From Lentisphaera profundi (lineage in GTDB: Bacteria; Verrucomicrobiota; Lentisphaeria; Lentisphaerales; Lentisphaeraceae), in NCBI RefSeq assembly GCF_028728065.1, contig NZ_CP117812.1:2232001-2296000 (forward strand): a stretch of 64,000 nucleotides of DNA, in the 5' to 3' direction. Below the pieces are notes generated by a model. It made no database searches and was not told the origin of the DNA. It saw only the letters and a list, made by a program, of their open reading frames with translations. Every line of letters begins with the position of its first letter. Position 1 is the stretch's first letter. Position numbers and translations under genes: made by a program. This document shows, piece by piece, positions 39,104-48,698 of this stretch.

Positions 39104-40373
39104 CTTCCCCACGCAATTTCTTCCAATAATCCATACGCTCTTTTATCTTCTTTTCGTAGCCACGCTCTACTGGCTGATAATACTTTGTCTCCACACCCAT
39201 ATACTCTTGCTTCACATAAGCCTCATCTGAATTATGCGGATAAACATAATTCCCTTCATTTGGATTATATCCCGAACTTCGCGGATCTCGCAAATGCATC
39301 GGGATCGTTTGTGAACGTTGATTGCGCACATCATCTAAGGCTAAATTCACCGCTTTATAAGCCGCATTACTTTTCGGTGCCGTGGCACAGTAAGTCACCG
39401 CTTGGGACAAAATAATCCTCGATTCCGGCATACCCACTATATCAACTGCTTGACTCGCGGACACCGCCAATTGTAGTGCTCTAGGGTCGGCATTGCCCAC
39501 ATCTTCCGAAGCAAAAATCATTATCCTACGAGCAATGAAACGAATATCTTCACCCGCTTCAAGCATATAAGCCAACCAATAAACTGCCGCATCAGGATCA
39601 CTGCCTCGCATACTTTTTATAAAGGCACTCGCCGCGTTGTAATGCGCATCGGCATCATACTTATAGGATTTTACCTGTAAACATTCCTGTAATTCGTCGC
39701 GACCCATCTCCTTTTTATCTGCGGTTTTGATCGCTAATTCTATCACTGTTAAGGCTCTGCGCGCATCGCCTTCACAATTCTCACTCAAATAAGCCAGGGC
39801 CTCATCAGTGAATGAGATCTCAGCATCTAACTCTTTGATTATTCTTGGCATTTTGGCCGCTAATAAAGCTCTAATCTCTGGAGCCTCCAAAGGCTTCAGT
39901 GTAAATATCAAGGAGCGCGACGTCAGTGCCGGCGTCAAATAAAATCCAGGATTATGAGTGGTTGCACCAATAAAACGCACTGTTCCATTCTCAATATCTT
40001 TTAATAAGGAATCTTGTTGTGCTTTATTAAAGCGATGAATTTCATCTACAAACAAAACCGTTTTTCTACCACTAAATTTACGCGCCTCATCGGCTGCCTT
40101 AACCGCTTTGCGAACTTCGCCCACTGAGCTATCAATTGCGGAGAGTGCAATAAAGTCAGCTTCGGTGTGTTTCGAAATAATCGAAGCTAAGCTCGTTTTC
40201 CCCGTGCCTGGAGGTCCCGTGAAAATAATTGAACTAAAACAATCATTTTCAATAGACCTTCTTAATAAAGATCCTTCTGCAGTTAAATGCTCTTGCCCGA
40301 AAAAATCTTCAAAGCCCATAGGTCTTAAACTTGCTGCGAGTGGTTCAATTCGTGGATGATCAAATAAGGACAT
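39096..40373 (-). CDS. rarA: Replication-associated recombination protein RarA (MgsA)
   Basis: This AAA+ clamp-loader-like ATPase acts at stalled replication forks. Walker A is GPPGTGKTSL, Walker B FVDEIHRFNKAQQD, sensor-1 IGATTHNP; the tetramerisation region with ARRIMIFASEDVGNADP and HLRDPRSSGYNPNEGNYVYP is typical. I start it at the ATG at 40373 (MSLFDHPRIEPLAASLRP), with AGGAGT upstream; 11 further residues encoded before it are unrelated to the family. First gene of the operon. Confidence 0.95.
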   Translation of the reverse strand: MSLFDHPRIEPLAASLRPMGFEDFFGQEHLTAEGSLLRRSIENDCFSSIIFTGPPGTGKTSLASIISKHTEADFIALSAIDSSVGEVRKAVKAADEARKFSGRKTVLFVDEIHRFNKAQQDSLLKDIENGTVRFIGATTHNPGFYLTPALTSRSLIFTLKPLEAPEIRALLAAKMPRIIKELDAEISFTDEALAYLSENCEGDARRALTVIELAIKTADKKEMGRDELQECLQVKSYKYDADAHYNAASAFIKSMRGSDPDAAVYWLAYMLEAGEDIRFIARRIMIFASEDVGNADPRALQLAVSASQAVDIVGMPESRIILSQAVTYCATAPKSNAAYKAVNLALDDVRNQRSQTIPMHLRDPRSSGYNPNEGNYVYPHNSDEAYVKQEYMGVETKYYQPVERGYEKKIKERMDYWKKLRGEDD

Positions 40374-40406
40374 AGGAGTTTCAACTTTTAAATTGTTAGA
40401 CAACAA

Positions 40407-40440
40407 GAAAAAAGCCTTTGCGGAAATCGCAAAGGCTTTT
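40407..40440 (-). terminator. Terminator of the three-sulfatase operon
   Basis: The stem AAAAGCCTTTGCG / CGCAAAGGCTTTT with loop ATTTC is followed by T-rich sequence on the minus strand. It lies 42 nt after the sulfatase stop at 40483 and only 33 nt before the rarA start, so the rarA promoter must overlap or lie upstream of it. Confidence 0.82.
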
Positions 40441-40482
40441 AGAAAAGAAGATGAATATTTTATTACATTTGTGCTAAATTTG

Positions 40483-42045
40483 TCATTTCTTCCCCAACAG
40501 TAAATCCGGACGTTTAGAATTATTTTGTTGTTTGTAAACCTTCTTTAAACTCTCAAGGATTTCTGGGTATTTTTCAGAGATCTCATTCTCTTCAAGTGGA
40601 TCTTCTGTAAGTTTATACAAATGAAACTCCCCATTTTTCAAAGCAATGAGTTTCCAGCCATCCTCAGTAATCAAAGTGGCTGAAGCAAATGCTTTTCCGT
40701 AGCGAATAAAAATCCATTCATGGTGCTCTACTTCTCCTCTTCCAAGCAAGGTCGATAAATAAGAAACTGAACCTTTCCCACTTGGGCGCTCCACATGGAG
40801 TAAATCTGCTAAGGTAGCCATGAAATCATAATGAGTCGCCAATTTTTCACTTTTTGAAGATGGTTCAATTTGCCCCGGCCAACGGGCAATCATTGGGCAA
40901 TGAATTCCACCTTGAAAAACAGACCATTTTAAACCCGCCATACCTGCAGCCCCATTAAATGTATCTCCACCATTGGACGTCCTCCATTTATCGTCAGTAA
41001 AATTAGCTTTGCTACCATCAGCCTTTTGTAATTTCCTTGAATTGGATTTTGGCAACTGACGATTTCTATTCATATAATAAGTTTCGTGACCATTATCAGA
41101 GGTAAAAATAACTAGAGTTTTATCATCTAGGTTCAAGGCTTTCAATTCATCCATAATCACTCCAACATGATCATCGAGCATTTTGACCATAGTAGCATAC
41201 TTTTTCTCCGATAGAGTAAGATCGTCTCGTCCCTCATAATCTGGATGCAATTCATTTACGGCTACAGGCCCATGAGGAAGTTGAGTTGGGTGGTAAAGAA
41301 AAAACTTTTTGTTTTTATTTTCCCGAATAAAACTAAGCATTTCTTTAAGAAAAACATCCTGTGAATACCTAAGCCCTCCTGACCCGACGGGTCGAGTTCC
41401 AGATTCAGATGCCTTACCTGCTGTATAGCTAGTATTGCCTTCGAGGTACATTTTTTCACCATTCTTCCAAAGGTATGTCGGGTAAAAACCATGGGCACGG
41501 ACATGGTCATAATAACCCACATAGTGATCCCACCCACGGCGCTGGAGTTGCTTATGCCAAGTCAAAAACCCTTCATCAAGCTTACCAAATTGAGCAGTCT
41601 TATATCCAGCTTTTTGCGCAACTTGAGCTAAAAAAACTTCATGTTTAGGAGTTGCTAATACTTGTTCCCTTTTTTGGGTGAAGGCATCAAAAGTTTTCTT
41701 CCATTGTTCCTCTGATGGTTTTGATTTATCTAGTTTTACTACGTACCCACCCTTTGTATGAGAGCCTGACTTCATTCGACCATCATGCATCCCTGTCAGA
41801 AGACTCCAACGTGCAGGCGCACAATAAGTATTACCATAGTAATTATTAAAGCTCATACCTTCAGCAGCTAGCTTATCAATATGAGGTGTAGTAATAATTT
41901 CTTGTCCTTTATGCCCCAATAAACCCATGCCCAAATCATCTGCATAAATTAAAATAACATTAGGACTCTCATCAGCTAAAACAGTGATATTAGCTGAGCA
42001 AATAGACGCAATTACAACAAATAATACAAAAAATTTATGTATCAT
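40483..42045 (-). CDS. Secreted type I sulfatase 1
   Basis: The 520-residue enzyme has a signal peptide (to ~residue 24) and the S1 sulfatase core. C75 in CAPAR is the residue converted to formylglycine. The metal ligands lie in YADDLGMG and FTSDNGHETYY. It should hydrolyse sulfate esters on polysaccharides outside the cytoplasm; substrate unknown. A long insert between residues ~90 and 145 (KSGSHTKGGYVVKLDKSK) is unusual. It overlaps the preceding sulfatase by 4 nt. Confidence 0.93.
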   Translation of the reverse strand: MIHKFFVLFVVIASICSANITVLADESPNVILIYADDLGMGLLGHKGQEIITTPHIDKLAAEGMSFNNYYGNTYCAPARWSLLTGMHDGRMKSGSHTKGGYVVKLDKSKPSEEQWKKTFDAFTQKREQVLATPKHEVFLAQVAQKAGYKTAQFGKLDEGFLTWHKQLQRRGWDHYVGYYDHVRAHGFYPTYLWKNGEKMYLEGNTSYTAGKASESGTRPVGSGGLRYSQDVFLKEMLSFIRENKNKKFFLYHPTQLPHGPVAVNELHPDYEGRDDLTLSEKKYATMVKMLDDHVGVIMDELKALNLDDKTLVIFTSDNGHETYYMNRNRQLPKSNSRKLQKADGSKANFTDDKWRTSNGGDTFNGAAGMAGLKWSVFQGGIHCPMIARWPGQIEPSSKSEKLATHYDFMATLADLLHVERPSGKGSVSYLSTLLGRGEVEHHEWIFIRYGKAFASATLITEDGWKLIALKNGEFHLYKLTEDPLEENEISEKYPEILESLKKVYKQQNNSKRPDLLLGKK

Positions 42046-43586
42046 TTCTCCCTTGACCCATCGAAACGCAATCCCGCAGATTTGCGAACTTGCTCAAGAA
42101 GCTTTTTCATATCCTCTGCCACTTCAGGGAATTGCTTGATGACATTATTTTGCTCACCCGCATCAGATTCCAAGTCGTAGAGCTCTTGTTTGGCTTTTTT
42201 CTTATTGCCTTTAGAAATATATTTCCATTTACCTTTGCGCACGGCATGATCAGTCTTTCTTGCCTCCTCAAACATGTAGCTTAGGCCTTGGCTATCTTCG
42301 CCGAGGAAGGCAGCTAAGGTATCGCGGCTATCAATCGCCTCGTCTTGGCGCAAGTCATGGCCCACAAGTTCCGCTAGCGAAGTATAGAGATCCACTTGAT
42401 TCACCATGGCATTGGAAACTGCAGGCTTAATTTTTGCCGGCCAGCGAATGATAAAGGGAACGCGAGTTCCACCTTCATAGATCTGATACTTCCCACCGCG
42501 ATAAATTCCGGAGCCATCGTGACCATGATCACTTTCTTTTGTAGAAGTCTTCGTCACCGAACCATCGGCATAGCCATCGTCATAAACAGGACCATTATCA
42601 CTCGAAAAGAAAACAATAGTATTATCTGCCACACCCGCTTCATCGAGAGCTTTCATGAGTGCGCCAGTACTCCAATCGAACTGAACCATCGCATCGCCGC
42701 GCTTACCGAGTTTAGTTTTACCCTGAAAACGGGGATGTGGTGCACGGGGAACGTGAATATCTTGCGAGGCGAAATAAAGGAAAAAAGGTTTATCGCCTTT
42801 GGCTTTTTCTTTAATAAATTCAGTAGCTTTTTCGACAAAAACATCCGCCATTGTTTCATCATCCCAAAGAGCCTTCTTACCACCCGACATAAAGCCGATG
42901 CGGCCAATCCCGTTAATGACTGAGCTATTGTGACCATGAGTACTGGGATAATAAGTCATAAGCTCAGGGTTCATTTTGGCATGACCATATTGAGTCGAAC
43001 CAGGCTTATTTACTGACTCAAGACTTCTCCCTACATAGATAAGGTCATTTGGGTCGTAATTATAAACGCGGTGACCATCGAGATAAACACAGGGAACACG
43101 ATCATTTGTTGATGGCAATAAAAACATTTGATCAAAGCCGATTTCCAGTGGACCGGGCTTCACATCACCATTCCAGTTGGTCTCAACTCCTTTGGCACCA
43201 ATACCCAAATGCCACTTACCGACGACACCGGTTACATAGCCATTTTCGCGAAGCATTTTGGGAAGCGTAGGAATATCTGTTGGAATACTTAGTGGGGCAT
43301 TCGGAGGAAGAATACTGACCCCATGACGAAAGGCATGAACACCCGTGAGCATAGCAAAGCGCGAAGGCGAACAAGTGGCTGCTGAACAGTGACCATCCGT
43401 AAACTGAATCCCACCTTTTGCGAGATTATCAATATTGGGTGTAGGGATCTTTTCTGAGCCATAAACGCCCACATCACCATAACCGACGTCATCACCATAA
43501 ATGAAAATAATATTCGGCTTTTCCGCCGCACTTAAATTTGCGCTTAGCGCAAGCAGAAAAACTCCTGCTGATCGAAATAAGTTCAT
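42042..43586 (-). CDS. Secreted type I sulfatase 2
   Basis: The 514-residue enzyme has a signal peptide (MNLFRSAGVFLLALSANLSA), the formylglycine motif C72SPSRFAMLTG, GDDVGYGDVG and SSDNGPVYDDGY metal sites. The IGKWHLG-type loop reads VGKWHLGIG. It is arylsulfatase-like with no extra domain. It lies in the middle of the three-gene operon, overlapping the first gene by one base and the third by four. Confidence 0.94.
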   Translation of the reverse strand: MNLFRSAGVFLLALSANLSAAEKPNIIFIYGDDVGYGDVGVYGSEKIPTPNIDNLAKGGIQFTDGHCSAATCSPSRFAMLTGVHAFRHGVSILPPNAPLSIPTDIPTLPKMLRENGYVTGVVGKWHLGIGAKGVETNWNGDVKPGPLEIGFDQMFLLPSTNDRVPCVYLDGHRVYNYDPNDLIYVGRSLESVNKPGSTQYGHAKMNPELMTYYPSTHGHNSSVINGIGRIGFMSGGKKALWDDETMADVFVEKATEFIKEKAKGDKPFFLYFASQDIHVPRAPHPRFQGKTKLGKRGDAMVQFDWSTGALMKALDEAGVADNTIVFFSSDNGPVYDDGYADGSVTKTSTKESDHGHDGSGIYRGGKYQIYEGGTRVPFIIRWPAKIKPAVSNAMVNQVDLYTSLAELVGHDLRQDEAIDSRDTLAAFLGEDSQGLSYMFEEARKTDHAVRKGKWKYISKGNKKKAKQELYDLESDAGEQNNVIKQFPEVAEDMKKLLEQVRKSAGLRFDGSREK

Positions 43587-45442
43587 TAACTTTTACCTTT
43601 TTTATTTTTTATTTTTTTGGATTTTTTCTTGGGGCCGAGCGGAGGCATGCCATTCACCAAATAGTCGTGAAATGGTTTCAATTTCCCATCTTTAATTTTA
43701 TAGTTTTTCACGAAGGGAATTAAACGTTTGTTATTGGCACCCATCCAATCTATATAATTGAGAATCTCTAATTCCGCATAAGTATCGGACTGGAGTAAAT
43801 TCTCAAAAACTTTATAGGCTTCTGCGGATTGATTAATCTCAATTAAAGTCCACGCTGCCATAGCTCGCACAGTCTCACTAGGATCATTTAACAAAGGCTC
43901 AACATCTTCTACAACATCAACTTGAGCTCTAAGCATGAAAAGACCACATAAGGCCCAATGACGTACACCACTATCTGGACTCTTTAAGAGTTCTTGCAAT
44001 TCCGCATAAAACTCTGTCTTTTGCTCCAACGCTACTGCCGCTGCCTGCATGTAAGCATCGAGATCATAGAGCTCTTTATTGCGAACGACTTCATAGGGAG
44101 TGATGCCATTTTTCGACGCGCGATGATTGAGTTCCGATTCGGGAATCAAACCAGAATCCAAATGAGCTTGCTGAGCTGAATCCAGCTTCTTTTTCATCGT
44201 CTCAACAATCTGTTTATATTCGGGACTCTGAGCCAAATTATTTAAGCAGAAACTATCCTTGCTTACATCAAAAAGTTCATCTTTGGCCTTGGTCTTAAAA
44301 AAACGACTCTGATTGGCATTGAGTTTCCCATCTTTGTAGGCCTGCTCCCATTCACGCTGCATCGGGATCTTCCACTGATAAGGAAGATGCTGACCGCGCG
44401 GCACATAAGGCATGTAGTTACGCACATACAAAAACTGCTTATCACGAATGGCTCTAGCATTCTCAATTTTCCCATCATTACGCCCACGAAAGTGAAAGAT
44501 ATACTCCGGCTCAGCGGTTTTCTCTGCACCAAGAAAAATTTCTCCTTGATAATTCGAAGGAATTTTGGCTCCCGCAAGCGATAACCACGTAGAAGGCATA
44601 TCAATGAAGCTCACCAGACGATCCACAGTCATACCAGGCTTATCTGCTGGCCAAAGCTCTTTATATTTTTCCGGTATACGTACAATTAAAGGGCAATGTG
44701 TTCCACTATTATACATATAGCGTTTCCCACGCGGCAACGGCCCACCATGATCTGAGTTATAAATTACAATAGTATTTTCAACGAGACCAAGTTCCTCTAA
44801 TTTTGCTAAGGCCACTCCTATGCCTCTATCCATTTTGGTCACATTTTTGTAGTAGTAGCCATAATTCGCTCGAGTATCTGCTGTATCCGGATGATAAGGG
44901 GGGATTTGAACTTTGTCTTTTGGGTAAGTGTGATCCAAGCCCATTGCGCGACTCTCATGTGAGTCCGTATGATTAATTACCTGAAAGAAGGGCTGATTCT
45001 TTTTGAGACTCTCCCAGTTGAGTTTATTAGAATCCCATAGAGTTTTCAAACGTGAATCATCACGAGTATTATAATCACGCTTGGTATGATTCCCTGTAAA
45101 GTAGCCTGCTTTTTTAAGTTGCTGAGGATAGAAAATAACCTTATCCTGAGGCACGGCTACATTGCTACGATGATTATGTCCCGCCATTGAGACCGCATTC
45201 ATTCCTGTAATCCAAGAAGTTCGTGTTGCCGAGCAAACGGCTGCATTTGAATAAGCATGCGTATAACGAAATCCCTCCGTAGCCAGCTTATCAATATTCG
45301 GCGTTATCGCGACTTCGTTTCCGTAACAGCCAATATGGGTCACGTTATTATCTTCACTCGTCAACCACAAAATATTGGGCTTTTCTAAGCTCCAAGCTTG
45401 CGTCCCTATTAGGGCAAAAAATACTAGTACTAATTTATGCAT
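43586..45442 (-). CDS. Secreted type I sulfatase 3 with HEAT-like tail
   Basis: The 618-residue protein has a signal peptide and the sulfatase domain with C70SATR (the CxAxR variant) and TSEDNN in place of the usual DD pair, as in heparan-type and related S1 subfamilies. After residue ~475 there are helical HEAT-like repeats (LKSPDSGVRHWALCGLF, LNDPSETVRAMAAWTLIEI) and a lysine-rich end (KKKSKKIKNKKGKS). First gene of the operon. HEAT tails on PVC sulfatases may help dimerise or attach the enzyme. Confidence 0.92.
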   Translation of the reverse strand: MHKLVLVFFALIGTQAWSLEKPNILWLTSEDNNVTHIGCYGNEVAITPNIDKLATEGFRYTHAYSNAAVCSATRTSWITGMNAVSMAGHNHRSNVAVPQDKVIFYPQQLKKAGYFTGNHTKRDYNTRDDSRLKTLWDSNKLNWESLKKNQPFFQVINHTDSHESRAMGLDHTYPKDKVQIPPYHPDTADTRANYGYYYKNVTKMDRGIGVALAKLEELGLVENTIVIYNSDHGGPLPRGKRYMYNSGTHCPLIVRIPEKYKELWPADKPGMTVDRLVSFIDMPSTWLSLAGAKIPSNYQGEIFLGAEKTAEPEYIFHFRGRNDGKIENARAIRDKQFLYVRNYMPYVPRGQHLPYQWKIPMQREWEQAYKDGKLNANQSRFFKTKAKDELFDVSKDSFCLNNLAQSPEYKQIVETMKKKLDSAQQAHLDSGLIPESELNHRASKNGITPYEVVRNKELYDLDAYMQAAAVALEQKTEFYAELQELLKSPDSGVRHWALCGLFMLRAQVDVVEDVEPLLNDPSETVRAMAAWTLIEINQSAEAYKVFENLLQSDTYAELEILNYIDWMGANNKRLIPFVKNYKIKDGKLKPFHDYLVNGMPPLGPKKKSKKIKNKKGKS

Positions 45443-45650
45443 ACTTTTCCTTTAATTTTATTCACGATTAACCATAACAAGGGGCAAAGCCTCTTAGTCG
45501 CCTGGTCAAGGAATGGCAATTCCTTGCTAGGGGAGCTCGAGGGGGAAGATCCCCTCTCGTACGGGTCGCATCATGCCCTCAATTCTACCTAATCGAGGTT
45601 TTATTTAATATAAACAACAGCTATCAACAACTTAGGTGACTCATCAATGA
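45443..45650. other. Intergenic spacer with a partial IS1595-type terminal repeat
   Basis: CACGATTAACCA at 45463-45474 equals the outer 12 bp of the inverted repeat of the insertion sequence at 6890 and is preceded by TTTTATT, similar to that element's target. Two further hairpins (AAGGAATGGCAATTCCTT, GGGGGAAGATCCCC) follow. No gene is present. Confidence 0.4.
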
Positions 45651-47102
45651 CTATTTTTTATCAGAAGCTTTTTTCTTCTTATTCTTTTTACCTTTCTTAG
45701 ACTTAGAATCTGACTGCTTTTTACCAAATTGTGGATTCTTTGCTGTCGGTACGGGTGCATTCATTTCAGCGCGCCACGCATAAAGTAACTTCTTGAGCTC
45801 AGCCAGCTTCTCGGGCATCGACTCAGCCAAGTTAGTTCGTTCACCCTTATCGTCTTCTAAATTGTAGAGCTCAAAACTGCCATCTTCAAAATATTCATGC
45901 AGCTTCCATTTGCCCGATAACATCGTCGATCCTGGGCGAGTCCTAAACAGCGGATCGCGCCCCTCGTCATTATCCACTGAGTAAGCCTGCAAATATATCG
46001 GAAAATGCCAAAATAAATTGCGTTTTTCAATCCCACTTTCTTGAGTGAGTATTGGCAAGATACTTTTGCCATCGAGAATTTTATCTTGAGGCACAGACAC
46101 TGTCGCAGCATCCAAGAGCGTCGGATAAAAATCCAAGCCAATCACGGGAACATCGCTGCGACTCCCCGCTTTCACTTTTGCAGGCCAAGACACAATCATC
46201 GGCACACGCGTGCCTCCTTCATAGTAGGAGCCTTTACCCGCGCGATAAGGCGCTTGATCAGAAATTTTGTTAATCCCCCCATTATCAGAACTAAAGAGAA
46301 TAATGGTATTTTCACTCAAACCAGATTTATCCAAATAATCCATCAGTTCACCAATATAAATATCCATACCCTCAATCAGAGCCGCATATTTAGGCTGAAT
46401 ACCCGGGACGTCATTATATTTAGCAACTAAATCCATGCGTGGCTGAATCGGTGTGTGCACTTGGTAATAAGCTAAATAAACAAAAAAGTTCTCGCTTTTA
46501 TTAGCCTCAATAAATTTAATCGCTTCGTCAGTGAGACGCTTGGGTAAATGCTCACCTTTAGGTCCCTGCTCAATATTTTTCAGTTTATAAGGTGCAAAGT
46601 ATTTGCCTGTACCTCCTGCATGGCTTCCCCCTACATTTACATCACAACCTTGAGCTTTGGGATCTTCTCCCACATGCCATTTTCCAAAATTACCCGTCTT
46701 ATAGCCCGCTTGCTGAAAGGCGCCCAGAAGTGTCAAATTATCGGGCTGAAGTGAGAGTGTGTTTTTAGTTGGGATGATTTTGCGATCACTCGCTTTTCCT
46801 CGATCAGACTCCCCTACGGTGTAAACTCCATGACGCGTCGCATACTGACCTGATAAGATGCAAGCTCGACTCGGTGCACAATTGGCCGCAGGCGCATAGG
46901 CATTTGTAAACACCATGCCACGAGAGGCTAACTTATCCAAATTGGGGGTTACATATTCCTTGCGACCCATAAAACCCGAATCCATAATGCCGTAATCATC
47001 CGCATTAATATAAATTATATTGGGCTTCTCTTCTGCTTGTGTTGCTAGAACTGCACCAAAGAGCAACACACATATATTGATATATTTCATCATTTTCACC
47101 AT
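45651..47102 (-). CDS. Secreted type I sulfatase 4 with poly-lysine tail
   Basis: The 483-residue enzyme has a signal peptide (ends ~residue 24), C75APSRACILSG, NADDYGIMDSG and FSSDNGGINK metal sites. It ends in a strongly basic tail (SKSKKGKKNKKKKASDKK). It is monocistronic or the second gene after 47164-48519 with a 61-bp gap. Such tails recur on sulfatases 3 and 5 and may bind the acidic polysaccharide or cell envelope. Confidence 0.93.
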   Translation of the reverse strand: MVKMMKYINICVLLFGAVLATQAEEKPNIIYINADDYGIMDSGFMGRKEYVTPNLDKLASRGMVFTNAYAPAANCAPSRACILSGQYATRHGVYTVGESDRGKASDRKIIPTKNTLSLQPDNLTLLGAFQQAGYKTGNFGKWHVGEDPKAQGCDVNVGGSHAGGTGKYFAPYKLKNIEQGPKGEHLPKRLTDEAIKFIEANKSENFFVYLAYYQVHTPIQPRMDLVAKYNDVPGIQPKYAALIEGMDIYIGELMDYLDKSGLSENTIILFSSDNGGINKISDQAPYRAGKGSYYEGGTRVPMIVSWPAKVKAGSRSDVPVIGLDFYPTLLDAATVSVPQDKILDGKSILPILTQESGIEKRNLFWHFPIYLQAYSVDNDEGRDPLFRTRPGSTMLSGKWKLHEYFEDGSFELYNLEDDKGERTNLAESMPEKLAELKKLLYAWRAEMNAPVPTAKNPQFGKKQSDSKSKKGKKNKKKKASDKK

Positions 47103-47163
47103 AAGTTTATTATATATTTTCTAAATTATTTCTTGTCGAGCTCAACAGCGCTCATGAAAAAAG

Positions 47164-48519
47164 TCACTTTTTCTTTCCCCTACTCTTCTTTTTGGTCAGA
47201 CCAAACTTAAATAAGTCACTCTCTGTATGAGTCTTATCAATTAATTTTGCGAACTCAGCAACTTTCTCTGGGTATTGCTTAGCTAGATCATTCTTTTCTG
47301 AGGGGTCATTTTTTAGATTATATAATTCTAAGGGCGCCTTACGGTCCTTATTCACATTGAGACGAATGGCTTTCCATTCATCTTTTAACACCGCTTGTTT
47401 ACCACCCTTTTCATAAAACTCCCAATACAAATAATCATGCTCTTCTTGATTGCCTTCTCCCAATAAAACTAGTAGAATTGAATGACCATCAACTTCGTCA
47501 GGAGTCTCGACTCCAATGAGTTCATTAAAAGTTGGCATCCAATCCCAAAAGGCACTGATCGTATCATTCACTCTTCCTGCTTCAATTTTTCCAGGCCAGC
47601 GAGCTATCATCGGCACACGTACCCCACCTTCATACAAATCACGCTTTTTACCACGTAAATCACCACTCGCTTTAAATTGCTCCAGAGTTCCACCAATACC
47701 ATGAGCCCCGTTATCAGAAGTGAAAATTACCAAAGTTTTTTCATCAATATTAAGTTCTTTCAATAATTCAAAAAGACGTCCGCAATCACGATCCATACGA
47801 CTGATCATCGCTGCTTGAATTCTATGATTCTCCGCCCAAGGCTTGTCCTTATATTGTCCCTGATCAGGAACCTGAAACTTTGTGTGGGGAATCGCATAAG
47901 CGAGATAGAGAAAAAAGGGATTGGCTTTATTTTTACGAATAAAAGAAAAGGCCTCATCAGTACAAAGATCATGAGTGTAGAGCGGCCCCGATTTACCATC
48001 ATTTCCTTTAAGCTCAACTTTCTCAGTATTCCGCCAAACATATTCCGGGTAATAAGTATGAGCACGGCGTTGGCAGAGGTAGCCAAAGAAGTGATCAAAA
48101 CCCTGATTGAGTGGGTGACCTTCCGAATCTAACCAGCCCAAACCCCACTTGCCAATAACTGAAGTTGCATAACCCGCTTTTTTAAATTGTTCCGCTATCG
48201 TCACTTCTTCCGCCCTTAAAGGACGCTGACCATTGGGCTTAAGCTCACCATTTCCACGAATCCAAGCATTTCCTGTATGCTTGCCCGTCAGCAACACACA
48301 ACGCGAAGGGGCACACACTGTGCTTCCTGAATAATGACGCGTAAATTTCGTTCCTTCGCTTGCCATCTTATCTAAATTCGGAGTCTTGATCTTTTCCTGA
48401 CCAAAGCAGCCAAGATCACCGTAACCGAGGTCATCCGTTAAAATGAAAATCACATTGGGCTTATCATTTGCGAAAATCGCAACACTCATTAAAAAAATTA
48501 CCGCTGACAACAACCTCAT
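47164..48519 (-). CDS. Secreted type I sulfatase 5
   Basis: The 451-residue enzyme has a signal peptide (MRLLSAVIFLMSVAIFA), TDDLGYGDLGCFG, C69APSRCVLLTG and FTSDNGAHGIGG. The end TKKKSRGKKK is lysine-rich. It resembles arylsulfatase A-type S1 enzymes. It heads the minus-strand sulfatase series and lies 176 bp from the FecR-LamG gene. Confidence 0.94.
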   Translation of the reverse strand: MRLLSAVIFLMSVAIFANDKPNVIFILTDDLGYGDLGCFGQEKIKTPNLDKMASEGTKFTRHYSGSTVCAPSRCVLLTGKHTGNAWIRGNGELKPNGQRPLRAEEVTIAEQFKKAGYATSVIGKWGLGWLDSEGHPLNQGFDHFFGYLCQRRAHTYYPEYVWRNTEKVELKGNDGKSGPLYTHDLCTDEAFSFIRKNKANPFFLYLAYAIPHTKFQVPDQGQYKDKPWAENHRIQAAMISRMDRDCGRLFELLKELNIDEKTLVIFTSDNGAHGIGGTLEQFKASGDLRGKKRDLYEGGVRVPMIARWPGKIEAGRVNDTISAFWDWMPTFNELIGVETPDEVDGHSILLVLLGEGNQEEHDYLYWEFYEKGGKQAVLKDEWKAIRLNVNKDRKAPLELYNLKNDPSEKNDLAKQYPEKVAEFAKLIDKTHTESDLFKFGLTKKKSRGKKK

Positions 48520-48660
48520 ATTTTTTCCTATCTTTAATTTAAAAGTTATGACTTATTCACAGCCAAACTGAATTCCTTTCAAGTAAAATTAATTAAGTTT
48601 GAAATTTCCTGGGTACGCTGAGCACCAGCTCGGCCTTAGCTCAAAAACTAATCTTTAAAC
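48520..48660. other. Spacer with inverted copy of a REP-like hairpin
   Basis: GGGTACGCTGAGCACCAGCT at about 48610 is the inverted form of the CCAAGCTGGTGCTTGGCGTACCC hairpin unit seen near 8140. No gene is present. Confidence 0.5.
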
Positions 48661-48698
48661 TCAGGCCGAAGGCCGTCAACTCAGGCCGAAGGCCGTCA
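48661..48698 (-). repeat. Linker-hairpin array 1 (at the stop of the FecR-LamG gene)
   Basis: Two cores GGCC-TTC-GGCC with linker TGAGTTGAC on the minus strand. The FecR-LamG stop codon TGA forms the first bases of the array (TGACGGCC). Confidence 0.75.
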
